In this document: one piece after another, positions 51,401 to 59,171 of the stretch
How the letters are laid out: the number at the start of each line of letters is the position of its first letter
Numbering within the stretch: position 1 is the first letter of the stretch
DNA from: Paracoccus sigandri
GTDB taxonomy: Bacteria; Pseudomonadota; Alphaproteobacteria; Rhodobacterales; Rhodobacteraceae
Direction of reading: 5' to 3'
Assembly (NCBI RefSeq): GCF_003709565.1
Contig: NZ_QNRC01000018.1
Location: forward strand, 17,825 to 81,824
DNA length: 64,000 nucleotides
Program-made: the position numbers and the translations under genes
The notes under the pieces: generated by a model
What the model saw: only the letters and a program-made list of their open reading frames with translations
Told to the model about the DNA's origin: nothing
The model's database searches: none

Positions 51401-51541
51401 GACCTTGATGGTGAAGTTCGGGTCCTCCTCGCGGCCCAGGTTGTTGTAGCTGATCGCGCCCGCGATCATCGAGACGATCAGCAGGAACCAGACGAAGCTG
51501 CGGTGATGCAGCGCCCAGTCCGACAGGTTGAAACGCTTCAC
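48488..51541 (-). CDS. RND efflux pump permease
   Basis: A 1017-residue inner-membrane exporter with the full RND layout: an N-terminal helix (HHRSFVWFLLIVSMIAGAISY), two periplasmic domains, the helix-4 motif GLLVDDAMIAIETMISR with the proton-relay Asp, and a C-terminal ILIRNSVILVHEIQ. Its sequence is of the less-studied HAE-type group with two adaptors. It overlaps the adaptor gene upstream by 4 nt. No outer-membrane factor is adjacent. Confidence 0.93.
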   Translation of the reverse strand: MKRFNLSDWALHHRSFVWFLLIVSMIAGAISYNNLGREEDPNFTIKVMVIGAALPGASVEETLKQVTTRIETKLEELDELYFTRSVTMPGQAVVYVELLPTTRGPDVPEIWKRVREMMSDIRPDFPQEFAGFQFNDDFGDVFGNIYAFTADGFSPRELRDRVEDIRRRVSALPAAGKTELLGEQEEQIYLEFSAARLAALGLSPPQVIATLATQNAILPSGVVEAGPERVLVRVGGQFDDAEAIAAVNLRVGERFFNLGDVATVRRGYQDPPESLFRHNGQPAIGLQIGMRDGENILEFGRDLDALMAEIAADLPVGIEMAKFADQPHVVEHAVGHFIQALAEAVLIVLIVSFVSLGFRAGFVVTLTIPLVLAITFVILDLYGITLQRISLGALIIALGLLVDDAMIAIETMISRLEIGESLENAASYAWTSIAFPMLTGTLVTVAGFIPIGLNSSAAGEFTFSLFVVIAVSLVISWIVAVLFAPLLGVTFLKTNMGHHEQKPGWLRRRFHRLLLWGMRFKWATIAITLAVFGLSVWGMRFVEQQFFPTSDRTEIIVDIAERQNASITKTRADMDRLEATLADDEDVLFWTSYVGRGAPRFVLSMDVPTAGPHMGQIVIQTPDLPARDRVKARLNDLAQREFAGVDIYVKNLEIGPPVGKPVQYRVSARDVDQARDAARGLATVLSSEPRLRDIALDWNEPARVVRLKVDQDQARRLGVTNEDISGALAALYSGQQVTQLRDDIFLIDVVARGEAADRQSLESLRNLQLVPPSTSGRSVPLSALVSLEYDTEQPLIMQRNGRPTVTVKAAINSADQPATLVDALADRVADYAAGLPPSVMIELGGTVETSAESQEPIAAVVPVMLLIMAFLVMAQMQSFRLSLIVFAAAPLGLIGVVAVLVPFGVPMGFVAILGILALIGILIRNSVILVHEIQELLHKGRSQWDAVFEASDSRARPILLTAAAASLALIPISRQVFWGPMAFSMMGGIIAGTLVTLIFVPALYCAVFAVKPPPDRP

Positions 51542-52650
51542 GGCTCTACCCTCCGTCCGACGGCCTGCCCCTGTTTCAGCGAATTGACGCCGCGGACGAC
51601 GATCTCGTCTCCGGCCGCGACGCCGCCGGTCACGATCACCCGGCCCTGATAGCTGGCGCCGGTGGTGACCGGCACCGCCTCGACATGGGCCTGCTCGCCC
51701 TCGCGGATCACCCGCCAGACGCTGGCGCCGTCGGGGACCGGCAGGATGGCCTCGACCGGCAGGGTCAGGACCGGGTCGCCGACGGTGCCGAAACGGGCCC
51801 GGACCAGGGCGCCCAGCCGGAAGGGCGCGTCCTCGGGCAGGGTCAGGTAAAGGCGGCGGGTGCGCGTGGCGCTGTCGGCCAGCGGCTCGATCCGGTCCAG
51901 CGTCGCGGGAACCTCGATCTCGGGCGCGCTGCGCTGCCAGACGCTGAAGACCGCCCGCTCGCCCAGGCCGGCCAGCGCCGATTCGGGCAGGTCGATCACC
52001 GCCTCGCGGCCGTCATCGGCCGACAGCTGCAGGATCGGCTCGCCGGCGCCGACCACGGCGCCGGGATTGGCATGGACCGCGCTGACCACGCCGCCGAAGG
52101 GGGCGGTCATCCGGGCATAGCCCTCGGCGTCCTGGGCCTGCACCAGTTCGGAACGCGCCTGTTCGGCCGCCGCCTCGGCCGAGGCCATCATCCGCTGCGC
52201 CTGTTCCAGCTGCGCGGCCGAGGCGACATTGCGCTCGGCCAGCGCCTGGGTGCGTTCCAGCGTCGTGCGCGCGGTCGAAAGCTGCACCTCGGCGGCATCG
52301 ACGGCGGCACGGGCGGCGCGGGTGGTCGCGGCCAGGTCCTCGGTCGCCAGTTCCGCCAGCAGCGCCCCGGCCTCGACCCGGTCGCCAATATCGACATGGC
52401 GCGCGATCATGCGGCCAAGCGTCTGGAACGCCATAGACACCTGCGTCTTTGAGGCGACCGCGCCCGGAATCCAGCGCAGGTTCGCGTCGCGATCCTCGAC
52501 GATTTCGGTCACCACCGGGCGCGGCGGTCCCGTCACCTCGGCGTAAGAGCCGAAGCGCAGCCATTCCGGCAGCGTCAGGGCGGCGGCGGGCAGCGCCGGA
52601 AGAGTCATCAGCACCGCCAGCAGCAGCGCCATCGCGCGGCGCGCGCTCAT
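51538..52650 (-). CDS. RND periplasmic adaptor, second of two
   Basis: A 370-residue adaptor with signal peptide (MSARRAMALLLAVLMTLPALPAAA). The lipoyl half IARHVDIGDRVEAGALLAEL comes first, then an Ala-rich coiled-coil hairpin (about 110-175), FGGVVSAVHANPGAVVGAGEPILQL and a beta-barrel. It overlaps both its neighbours by 4 nt. It differs clearly from the other adaptor, so this is a two-adaptor system rather than a recent duplication. Confidence 0.92.
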   Translation of the reverse strand: MSARRAMALLLAVLMTLPALPAAALTLPEWLRFGSYAEVTGPPRPVVTEIVEDRDANLRWIPGAVASKTQVSMAFQTLGRMIARHVDIGDRVEAGALLAELATEDLAATTRAARAAVDAAEVQLSTARTTLERTQALAERNVASAAQLEQAQRMMASAEAAAEQARSELVQAQDAEGYARMTAPFGGVVSAVHANPGAVVGAGEPILQLSADDGREAVIDLPESALAGLGERAVFSVWQRSAPEIEVPATLDRIEPLADSATRTRRLYLTLPEDAPFRLGALVRARFGTVGDPVLTLPVEAILPVPDGASVWRVIREGEQAHVEAVPVTTGASYQGRVIVTGGVAAGDEIVVRGVNSLKQGQAVGRRVEP

Positions 52651-53705
52651 GGCAGCACCGTCGCCTGATGCACGCCGCGGCCGGGATAGAGCAGCTGCGA
52701 GCCCGCGCCGACGACCACCTGCCCGGCCTCGACGCCGGCCGACAGGAACACGCCCTTGTCGCCGAAATTGCTGATCTCGACCGGGACGAGGCGGGTCTGC
52801 TCGCCCTCGACCAGCCAGACGGCCGCGCCGTCGCCATGCCGCGTCAGCGCCGTCCAGGGCACCAGGACGCCGGAACTGGTCGAGATCCGCATATGCCCGC
52901 GCACCGCCGCGCCCAGAAGCTCGATCGCGCCGTCGCCATTGTCGATCTCGGCGCGCACCGCCACCGTTCCCAGCTGCGGATCGACCAGTGGCGAGATCTC
53001 GGTCACCGTCCCGGTCATCGCGGGCATGTCGAAATCGATGGCCTCCAGCCGGACCTGCGTGCCCATCGCCTTGTCCAGCAGCGGCAGGTCGGCGGACTGG
53101 AACACCGCCTCCAGCCCCTCAAGCTCGGCCAGCGACAGGACCGGCTGCGCCGCGCCCACGATCTGGCCGGGGGCGATGTTGCGGGCGGTCACGACCGCGT
53201 CGTCGGGCGCCACAAGCACCGTGTCCGAGACCGCGCGATTGGCCTGTTCCAGCGCGCTTTCGGCCCGTTCGACGGCGCCCTGGGCCTCGGACAGGGCCTG
53301 CGCGGCCGCGTCCCGCGCCGCCCGCGTGCCGACGCCGCGCGACAGCATCGCCTCGGCCCGGTCGCTGGCCTGGCGGGCCTGCGCCAGCGCCGCCCGCGCC
53401 GCCGCCAGGCTGGCCTCGGCCACCTTCCGGCCCTGTTCCTGCTGGACCGAATCCAGCCGGGCCAGCGGCTGGTCGCGGGCGACGTGATCGCCCTCCTCCA
53501 CCAGCACCTCGATCACCCGGCCGCTCTGGCGGAAGCCCAGATCGACGCTGTCGCGCGCCTCGATGCTGCCGGTCAGCTCGATCGTCGCGACCATGTCCTG
53601 TTCCACGGCCGTCACATATTCGACGGCGATCGCGTCATGTTCCGCAAATGCGGTGGAAATGCTCATAAGCGCGGCAAACGCGCCCGCAAGACAAGTCCTC
53701 TTCAT
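52647..53705 (-). CDS. RND periplasmic adaptor, first of two
   Basis: A 352-residue adaptor with signal peptide (MKRTCLAGAFAALMSISTAFA). It has IEARDSVDLGFRQSGRVIEVLVEEGDHVARDQ, a coiled-coil hairpin (about 95-165), APDDAVVTARNIAPGQIVG and C-terminal barrel domains. The start at ATG 53705 follows GGGGGGA; an in-frame GTG six codons upstream is an alternative. It is the first gene of the three-gene pump operon, 63 nt downstream of kynU. Confidence 0.9.
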   Translation of the reverse strand: MKRTCLAGAFAALMSISTAFAEHDAIAVEYVTAVEQDMVATIELTGSIEARDSVDLGFRQSGRVIEVLVEEGDHVARDQPLARLDSVQQEQGRKVAEASLAAARAALAQARQASDRAEAMLSRGVGTRAARDAAAQALSEAQGAVERAESALEQANRAVSDTVLVAPDDAVVTARNIAPGQIVGAAQPVLSLAELEGLEAVFQSADLPLLDKAMGTQVRLEAIDFDMPAMTGTVTEISPLVDPQLGTVAVRAEIDNGDGAIELLGAAVRGHMRISTSSGVLVPWTALTRHGDGAAVWLVEGEQTRLVPVEISNFGDKGVFLSAGVEAGQVVVGAGSQLLYPGRGVHQATVLP

Positions 53706-53768
53706 CAGAGTCCCCCCGTTCACGGGTCATCATGCGATTGAAATAATTACCGTTTACCCAACAAGCGG

Positions 53769-54965
53769 CTAAGTCACCGCGGCCTTCTGGTGAAAATTCT
53801 CACGATCCCAGCTGCCCTCGCGCAAGATCCGGGCAAGAATGTCGACGGAACGATTAACATCTTCCAAATCATTGTAAAGAGGCGCAAAACCGAAGCGCAA
53901 AACGTCCGGGGCGCGGAAATCGCCGATCACGCCCTCGGCGATCAGCGCCTGCATGACCGCATAGCCCTGCGGATGGCGGAACCCCACCTGCGAGCCGCGC
54001 AGCGCCGGATCGCGGGGCGAGTTCAGCACCAGGCCGGGGCAATTCGCCTCGACCCCGGCGATGAAGGCCTCGGTCAGCTGGATCGAGCGCGCCCGCAGAT
54101 CGGCAAGCGACACCTCGTCCCAGACGTCCAGCGCGGCGTCCAGCGCGGTCATGGCGATCACCGGCGGCGTGCCGACGCGCATCCGCTCGATGCCCGGCGC
54201 GGGGCGATAGTCCAGGTCGAAGGCGAAGGGCTCGGCATGGCCCATCCAGCCCTGCAGGATCGGCTGGGCGGCATCGGCATGGCGCGGATGGATCCAGATG
54301 AAGGCCGGCGCGCCCGGCCCGCCATTGAGATACTTGTAGGTGCAGCCCACGGCGAAATCGGCATCTGCGCCGGTCAGGTCCACGTCCACCGCCCCCGCCG
54401 AATGGGCCAGGTCCCAGACCGTCAGCGCCCCCGCCCGATGCGCGCGGGCGGTCAGCGCCGCCATGTCGTGGCGGCGGCCGGTGCGGTAATCCACCTCGGT
54501 GATCATCAGCACCGCCAGATCGGCGCCGATATGGTCGATGGCCTCGGCGACCTCTTCGGGCGCGACCACGCGCAGCTCTGCCCCCACCGCGCGGGCCAGC
54601 CCCTGCGCCACATAGAGGTCCGAGGGGAAATTGCCGCTGTCCGACAGGATCACCCGCCGGTCGGGGCGCATCGCCCGCGCCGCGCTGACCGCCTGGAACA
54701 CCTTGATCGACAGCGTGTCGCCCATCACCACCTCGCCCGGCCCCGCGCCGATCAGCCGCGCCAACCGGTCGCCGACCCTGCGCGGCTGCGCATACCAGCC
54801 CGCCTTGTTCCAGCCGGTGATCAGCAGTTCCGACCATTCGTCCCGCATCATCCCGGCCACGCGGTCCCTGGCCGCGACCGGCATCGGCCCCAGCGAGTTT
54901 CCGTCCAGATAGGTGATGCCCTGGGGCAGGTGGAAGGCGCGGCGGGTACGGGTGAAATCGGTCAT
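53769..54965 (-). CDS. kynU: Kynureninase
   Basis: A 398-residue PLP enzyme cleaving kynurenine to anthranilate and alanine. It has TYLDGNSLGPMP, the cofactor-binding ILSDSGNFPSDLYVAQG, VWDLAHSAGAVDVDL, and the Schiff-base Lys in CTYKYLNGGPGAPAF. The start at MTDFTRTRRA has GAGGAGAG; a very long open frame further upstream overlaps the opposite-strand hydrolase and is not coding. It is divergent from a kynurenine-formamidase-like gene. Confidence 0.96.
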   Translation of the reverse strand: MTDFTRTRRAFHLPQGITYLDGNSLGPMPVAARDRVAGMMRDEWSELLITGWNKAGWYAQPRRVGDRLARLIGAGPGEVVMGDTLSIKVFQAVSAARAMRPDRRVILSDSGNFPSDLYVAQGLARAVGAELRVVAPEEVAEAIDHIGADLAVLMITEVDYRTGRRHDMAALTARAHRAGALTVWDLAHSAGAVDVDLTGADADFAVGCTYKYLNGGPGAPAFIWIHPRHADAAQPILQGWMGHAEPFAFDLDYRPAPGIERMRVGTPPVIAMTALDAALDVWDEVSLADLRARSIQLTEAFIAGVEANCPGLVLNSPRDPALRGSQVGFRHPQGYAVMQALIAEGVIGDFRAPDVLRFGFAPLYNDLEDVNRSVDILARILREGSWDRENFHQKAAVT

Positions 54966-55037
54966 GGCACTCTCTCCTCTTGACCGCAGGCTAGCAGCGG
55001 GTTTCCCTTCCCGAAAGTGGCGACGCAGGGGAAGGCA

Positions 55038-55844
55038 ATGCTGTATCGGGTGCGGGACTGGGACGACGCCTATGCCAATGGCGCCCATATCCCCGGCGCC
55101 GAGACCTACCTGCCGCAATGGCAGCGCGACGCCGCCGCCTTCCGCGCCACTGCCCGGCACCAGCCGCTGGGTCCCGAGGGGGTGCTGGCGCGCGGCGACC
55201 TGTTCCTGCCCGAGGGCCCGCCGCGGGGGCTGGCCGTCTTCATCCATGGCGGCTACTGGATGAGGTTCGACCCCTCGCTCTGGTCGCATCTGGCCGCCGG
55301 ACCGCTGGCGCGCGGCCATGCCGTGGCGATGCCCGCCTATACGCTGGCGCCCGAGGCGCGGATCGCCGCGATGACCCGCGAAATCACCGCCGGGATCGAG
55401 GCCGCCGCCGCGCGGATCCCCGGCCCCATCGCCATCACCGGCCATTCCGCCGGCGGCCATCTGGCGGCGCGCATGGCCTGCGACGACGGCACGCTGAATG
55501 ATGCCGTGGCCGCGCGGGTCTCGGCCTGCCTGCCGATCTCTCCACTGGCCGATCTGCGCCCGCTGATGCGCACCGAGATGAACCGGACCCTGCACATCGA
55601 CGCGGCCGAGGCCGAGGCCGAAAGCCCGGCGCTTCTGTCGCCCCGCGCCGGTATCCCGGTCACCACCTGGGTCGGCGGCATGGAGCGGCCGGAATTCATC
55701 CGCCAGGCGCGGCTGCTGGCCGATATCTGGGCCGGGCTGGGGGCGGCGACGGAATGCGTCATCGACCCCGGCCTGCATCACTTCAACGTGATCGCGGCGC
55801 TTGCCCGCCCGGACAGCCCGCTGACCCGCAGGCTGCTGGCCTAG
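55038..55844 (+). CDS. Alpha/beta hydrolase, probable arylformamidase
   Basis: A 268-residue serine hydrolase. The oxyanion motif is HGGYW (about 70-74), the nucleophile Ser137 is in GHSAGGH, and the catalytic His lies in GLHHFNVI near the C-terminus. HGGYW plus these features match the AFMID-type kynurenine formamidases, which hydrolyse N-formylkynurenine. Divergent kynU 73 nt away supports that role. A GGGGAAGG site precedes the ATG. The last 4 nt overlap the convergent reductase gene. Confidence 0.82.
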   Translation: MLYRVRDWDDAYANGAHIPGAETYLPQWQRDAAAFRATARHQPLGPEGVLARGDLFLPEGPPRGLAVFIHGGYWMRFDPSLWSHLAAGPLARGHAVAMPAYTLAPEARIAAMTREITAGIEAAAARIPGPIAITGHSAGGHLAARMACDDGTLNDAVAARVSACLPISPLADLRPLMRTEMNRTLHIDAAEAEAESPALLSPRAGIPVTTWVGGMERPEFIRQARLLADIWAGLGAATECVIDPGLHHFNVIAALARPDSPLTRRLLA

Positions 55845-56665
55845 CCCGCGAAGCTGTCTGGATCGGGGCTGGTGCGCAGATCGCTGTCCAGCGCGTCGAT
55901 ATCGGCGATGTCCTGCCCGGTCAGGCGCAGCTCCAGCGCGGCGAAGTTCTGGCGCAGCCGGCCGGGATCCTGGGATTTCGGGATCACCGACAGCCCATGC
56001 GCCAGATGCCAGGCCAGGATGACCTGCGCGGGCAAGGCGCCCAGCCGTTCGGCGATGCGGACCACTGGCGCCGCGTTGAAATCCGCGCCGCGGCCCAGGG
56101 GCGCCCAGCTTTGCGTGACGACGCCCAGGCGCTGGTTCACGGCCCGCAGATGCGGCTGGTTGAAGGTCGGGTGCAGCTCGATCTGGTTCAGCGCCGGCGC
56201 GGTGCCGGTCTCGTCGACCAGGCGCTGCAGATGCGCCTCCTGGAAATTCGAGACGCCGATGGACCTGACCCGGCCGGTCTCGCGCAGTTCGATCAGCGCC
56301 TTCCAGGTCTCGACATAGAGATCCTGCTGCGGCACCGGCCAGTGGATCAGGTAGAGGTCCAGGTAATCCAGCCCCAGCCGCTCCATCGTCGCGTCGAAGG
56401 CGCCGAGCGTGCGGTCGCGGCCCTGCTGGTCGTTCCACAGCTTCGAGGTTACGAAGACCTGCTCTCGCGGGATCTCGGCCTCGCGCACGGCCTGGCCCAT
56501 CCCGGCCTCGTTGCCATAGGCGGCGGCGCCGTCGATCAGCCGATAGCCGATCCGCAGCGCCTCGGCCACGGTCGCGGCGGTCTCATCGGCCGGCATCTGC
56601 CAGACGCCCAGCCCGAATTGCGGCATCTGGCGGCCGTCGTTCAGCCTCAGCATCGGTTGTGTCAT
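55841..56665 (-). CDS. Aldo/keto reductase
   Basis: A 274-residue NADPH-dependent TIM-barrel reductase. The catalytic tetrad is visible: Asp in LIDGAAAYGNE, Tyr of the same motif, Lys in FVTSKLW and His in DLYLIHWP. IGVSNFQ and VIPKSQDPGRL bind substrate and NADPH phosphate. The start has AGGAGAA; an in-frame ATG six codons upstream is less well placed. It resembles 2,5-diketo-D-gluconate reductases; the substrate is uncertain. Confidence 0.93.
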   Translation of the reverse strand: MTQPMLRLNDGRQMPQFGLGVWQMPADETAATVAEALRIGYRLIDGAAAYGNEAGMGQAVREAEIPREQVFVTSKLWNDQQGRDRTLGAFDATMERLGLDYLDLYLIHWPVPQQDLYVETWKALIELRETGRVRSIGVSNFQEAHLQRLVDETGTAPALNQIELHPTFNQPHLRAVNQRLGVVTQSWAPLGRGADFNAAPVVRIAERLGALPAQVILAWHLAHGLSVIPKSQDPGRLRQNFAALELRLTGQDIADIDALDSDLRTSPDPDSFAG

Positions 56666-56685
56666 CGCATTCTCCTGTCGCATCG

Positions 56686-57156
56686 TCAGATCGTGAAATC
56701 GGCCTCACGGGCGCCGGTCATGGCCAGCAGGCGGTCGGGCGCGATGGCGAAGACGTGGCGCGGCGTGCCGGCCGCCGCCCAGACCTGCGCGAAATCGCGC
56801 AGGCGCGGGTCGAACCAGGCCGTCACCGGCGCCAGATGGCCGACCGGGGCCACGCCGCCGATGGCGAAGCCGGTCTCGGCCCGGACCAGCGCCGCATCGG
56901 CCTTGCCAAGCGCCTGCCCGGCCAGCGCCGCCGCCTTGACCGGATCGACGCGGTTGCCGCCGGCGGTCAAAAACAGCAGGACATGGCCCGTCGCCTCGCC
57001 GCGGAAGATGATCGACTTGGCTATCTGGTCCAGCTGGCACCCCGCGGCCCGCGCGGCCTCCTCGGCGGTGCGTGTGCTGTCCGGCATCTCCAGGATCTCG
57101 ACCGCCTCTCCGGCGGCCTCCAGCGCCGCCTTCACCCGTTTCAGGCTCTTGCTCAT
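56686..57156 (-). CDS. YbaK/EbsC-family (ProX-like) aminoacyl-tRNA deacylase
   Basis: A 156-residue editing-domain protein. It has MSKSLKRVKAALEAAG, AAGCQLDQIAKSIIFRG with the conserved Lys, ETGFAIGGVAPVGH and FDPRLRDFAQVWAAAGTPRHVFAI. Relatives clear mischarged Ala-tRNA(Pro) or Cys-tRNA(Pro). The subfamily cannot be settled by eye. It lies 20 nt upstream of the reductase gene on the same strand. Confidence 0.88.
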   Translation of the reverse strand: MSKSLKRVKAALEAAGEAVEILEMPDSTRTAEEAARAAGCQLDQIAKSIIFRGEATGHVLLFLTAGGNRVDPVKAAALAGQALGKADAALVRAETGFAIGGVAPVGHLAPVTAWFDPRLRDFAQVWAAAGTPRHVFAIAPDRLLAMTGAREADFTI

Positions 57157-57288
57157 CCCTGCCCCCCTTGCTGCCGGCCGCGACGCTAGCGCCCCGACCG
57201 GCAAAGGGAAAGGGCACGCGGGGCTTGCCAGGGCGGCCGGAACGTGCTGCACCGGAACGGGCGCGATACATGACGGGGGAAACGGGCG

Positions 57289-57624
57289 ATGAAGGTCTAT
57301 ACGCTGCTGGTCCAGCTTGGCCGCAAGAAGGGCGACGGGCTGCCCGACGGTGCGACCGGCGCCGCGCTGATGTGCTATTGCCCGGCCGGCGACGAGGCCG
57401 AGGCGGTGCGCGAAACCGTCGCCATCCTGAAACAGGCCGACATGGCGCCGCTGGACGTGACCGGCTACGGCTCGCTGGAGGAGCGCCTGGCCGAGGGGCA
57501 CGAGATCGAGGATGACGAGCGCGCCCTGATGGACCGCGCGCTGGCCGAGGATTCCGTGGTGATCGCCCAGATGCAGCCCTTCTTCCAGGGCTGTCCGGGC
57601 GCCGAGGACGAAACCCTGCACTGA
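57289..57624 (+). CDS. Conserved-looking protein of unknown function (111 aa)
   Basis: An acidic 111-residue cytosolic protein (MKVYTLLVQLGRKKGDGLPDG; GAALMCYCPAGDEAEAVRETVAIL; EDSVVIAQMQPFFQGC). The ferredoxin-like spacing of strands and helices and the CYCPAGD segment suggest a small alpha/beta domain. The ribosome site is weak (GGGGGAAACGGGCG). I do not recognise a family. It is divergent from the YbaK gene and followed by an inverted repeat. Confidence 0.7.
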   Translation: MKVYTLLVQLGRKKGDGLPDGATGAALMCYCPAGDEAEAVRETVAILKQADMAPLDVTGYGSLEERLAEGHEIEDDERALMDRALAEDSVVIAQMQPFFQGCPGAEDETLH

Positions 57625-57697
57625 GCGGTTCGGCGACGGCTTGCGCGCGGCCTTTCCGCCCCGCCCCGGCCCTATTCAAGCGGGAACGCTTTCGTTA

Positions 57698-57729
57698 GAC
57701 TGCCTCACAATAATATGTTCGAGGCAGTC
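57698..57729 (+). promoter_or_regulatory. Inverted repeat upstream of the lytic transglycosylase
   Basis: GACTGCCTC (57698-57706) and GAGGCAGTC (57721-57729) form perfect 9-bp arms around a 14-nt AT-rich loop, ending 17 nt before the transglycosylase ATG. An A-run rather than a T-run follows, so it is not a plus-strand terminator. It may be an operator, a 5'-UTR hairpin that covers the ribosome site, or both. Confidence 0.55.
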
Positions 57730-57746
57730 AAAAACAGGCGATCCCA

Positions 57747-59003
57747 ATGACCATTTCACGCATGCTTCTCTCGACCGCGCTGATCGGGGCCCTGGCGGCC
57801 TGCGCGGCGCCCCTGGCCACCGCCCCGGTCTCCACCGGCGCGGCGGTGACGCCCAGCCCGATCCCCGCCGCCGCGCCGGGCGACGAGGCCGGGCTGCAAC
57901 GCTTCGTCCAGAGCTTCCGGTCGCGCGCCGTCTCCTCCGGGGTCTCGCCGGCGACCTATGACCGGGCCATGCGCATCGCCCGCTACAACCCCGAGGTGAT
58001 CCGGCTGGACCGCCGCCAGGCCGAGTTCTCGCGCCCGGTCTGGCTGTATCTGGACAGCGCCGTGTCGGACGTGCGCATCACCACCGGCCGCCAGAAGCTG
58101 GCCCAGCTTGGCCCCACCCTGTCGCGGATCGAGGCGCAATACGGCGTCCCGCGGGAAATCGTGCTGGCCGTCTGGGGCATGGAATCGAACTTCGGCGCCA
58201 ATCGCGGCCGGATGCAGATCATCCCCTCGCTGGCGACGCTGGCCTATGACGGCCGCCGGGGCGAGATGTTCCAGAACCAGCTGATCGCGGCGCTGAAGAT
58301 CATCCAGGCCGGCGATACCGACCCCGAGCACATGCTGGGCAGCTGGGCTGGCGCGATGGGCCATACGCAGTTCATGCCGACCTCCTACCTGCAATATGCC
58401 GTCGACTTCAACGGCGACGGCCGCCGCGATATCTGGTCCGAGGACCCGACCGACTCGCTGGCCTCGACCGCGGCCTATCTGGCGCGCAACGGCTGGCAGC
58501 GCGGCCAGGCCTGGGGGGCCGAGGTGCAGCTGCCCGCCAATTTCAACATGAGCCTGATCGGCAAGGGCACGCGGCGCTCCAGCGGCGACTGGTCGGCCCA
58601 GGGCGTGCGGCGGATCGGCGGCGGGTCGCTGCCCAATGGCAACGGCTCGATCATCATGCCGGCCGGCGCGCGCGGCCCGGCCTTCCTGATCCTCGACAAC
58701 TTCCGCTCGATCCTGCGCTACAACAACTCGGACAACTACGCGCTCGGCGTGGCCTTCCTGGGCGAACGCATCGCCGGCCGGCCCGGCATCCAGGGCAGCT
58801 GGCCGCGCAGCGACCGGCCGCTCTCCACCTCCGAGCGCGAGGAAATCCAGCGCCGCCTGGCACAGAAGGGCTTCTACCGGGGCGAGATCGACGGGCTGTT
58901 CGGCTCGGCCACGATGGAATCCGTCTCGGCCTATCAGCGGTCGATCGGCGTGACGCCCGACGGCTATCCGACCTCGATCCTGCTGGACCAGCTGCGGCGC
59001 TAA
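57747..59003 (+). CDS. mltB: MltB-type lytic murein transglycosylase (lipoprotein)
   Basis: A 418-residue envelope enzyme cleaving glycan strands to 1,6-anhydro ends. A lipoprotein signal ends in LAACAAP (Cys about 19). The SLT-2 domain has the catalytic Glu in VWGMESNFGANRGRM, YDGRRGEMF, and GSWAGAMGHTQFMPTSYL. A C-terminal peptidoglycan-binding domain has REEIQRRLAQKGFYRGEIDGLFG. Length and order are typical. Confidence 0.95.
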   Translation: MTISRMLLSTALIGALAACAAPLATAPVSTGAAVTPSPIPAAAPGDEAGLQRFVQSFRSRAVSSGVSPATYDRAMRIARYNPEVIRLDRRQAEFSRPVWLYLDSAVSDVRITTGRQKLAQLGPTLSRIEAQYGVPREIVLAVWGMESNFGANRGRMQIIPSLATLAYDGRRGEMFQNQLIAALKIIQAGDTDPEHMLGSWAGAMGHTQFMPTSYLQYAVDFNGDGRRDIWSEDPTDSLASTAAYLARNGWQRGQAWGAEVQLPANFNMSLIGKGTRRSSGDWSAQGVRRIGGGSLPNGNGSIIMPAGARGPAFLILDNFRSILRYNNSDNYALGVAFLGERIAGRPGIQGSWPRSDRPLSTSEREEIQRRLAQKGFYRGEIDGLFGSATMESVSAYQRSIGVTPDGYPTSILLDQLRR

Positions 59004-59060
59004 GGCATTTCCAGCAAAAGTGGATGCCGGTTTTGCGTCCGGAAATGCGCAAGAACAATG
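59004..59060 (+). repeat. Palindromic intergenic repeat (GCATTTCC...GGAAATGC)
   Basis: GCATTTCC (59005-59012) and GGAAATGC (59041-59048) are complementary arms, with an inner GCAAAA/TTTTGC pair, giving a 44-nt imperfect hairpin 1 nt after the stop, followed by GCAAGAACAA. From memory, closely similar palindromes are abundant in Rhizobiales and related genomes; that should be confirmed. Directly behind it is a second hairpin, CTGCGGCCT (59063-59071) with AGGCCGCAG (59097-59105). Confidence 0.65.
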
Positions 59061-59116
59061 ACCTGCGGCCTCTCGATGATTCAACGAATTGTCGAAAGGC
59101 CGCAGCGCAAAGGCGC

Positions 59117-59143
59117 AAAAGGCGGCCCTTGGGCCGCCTTTTT
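59117..59143. terminator. Bidirectional terminator between mltB and rppH
   Basis: The stem AAGGCGGCC pairs with GGCCGCCTT around CTTG. Flanking AAAA and TTTTT let it end both the plus-strand mltB and the minus-strand rppH transcripts. Confidence 0.9.
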
Positions 59144-59171
59144 CAACTGGATCGCCAAAAGCGCCGGAAGA

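Noticed and set aside
53769..56438. An 889-codon frame extending kynureninase upstream
   Set aside because: The extension is antisense to the hydrolase and reductase genes; MTDFTRTRRA has a good ribosome site and matches kynureninase N-termini.
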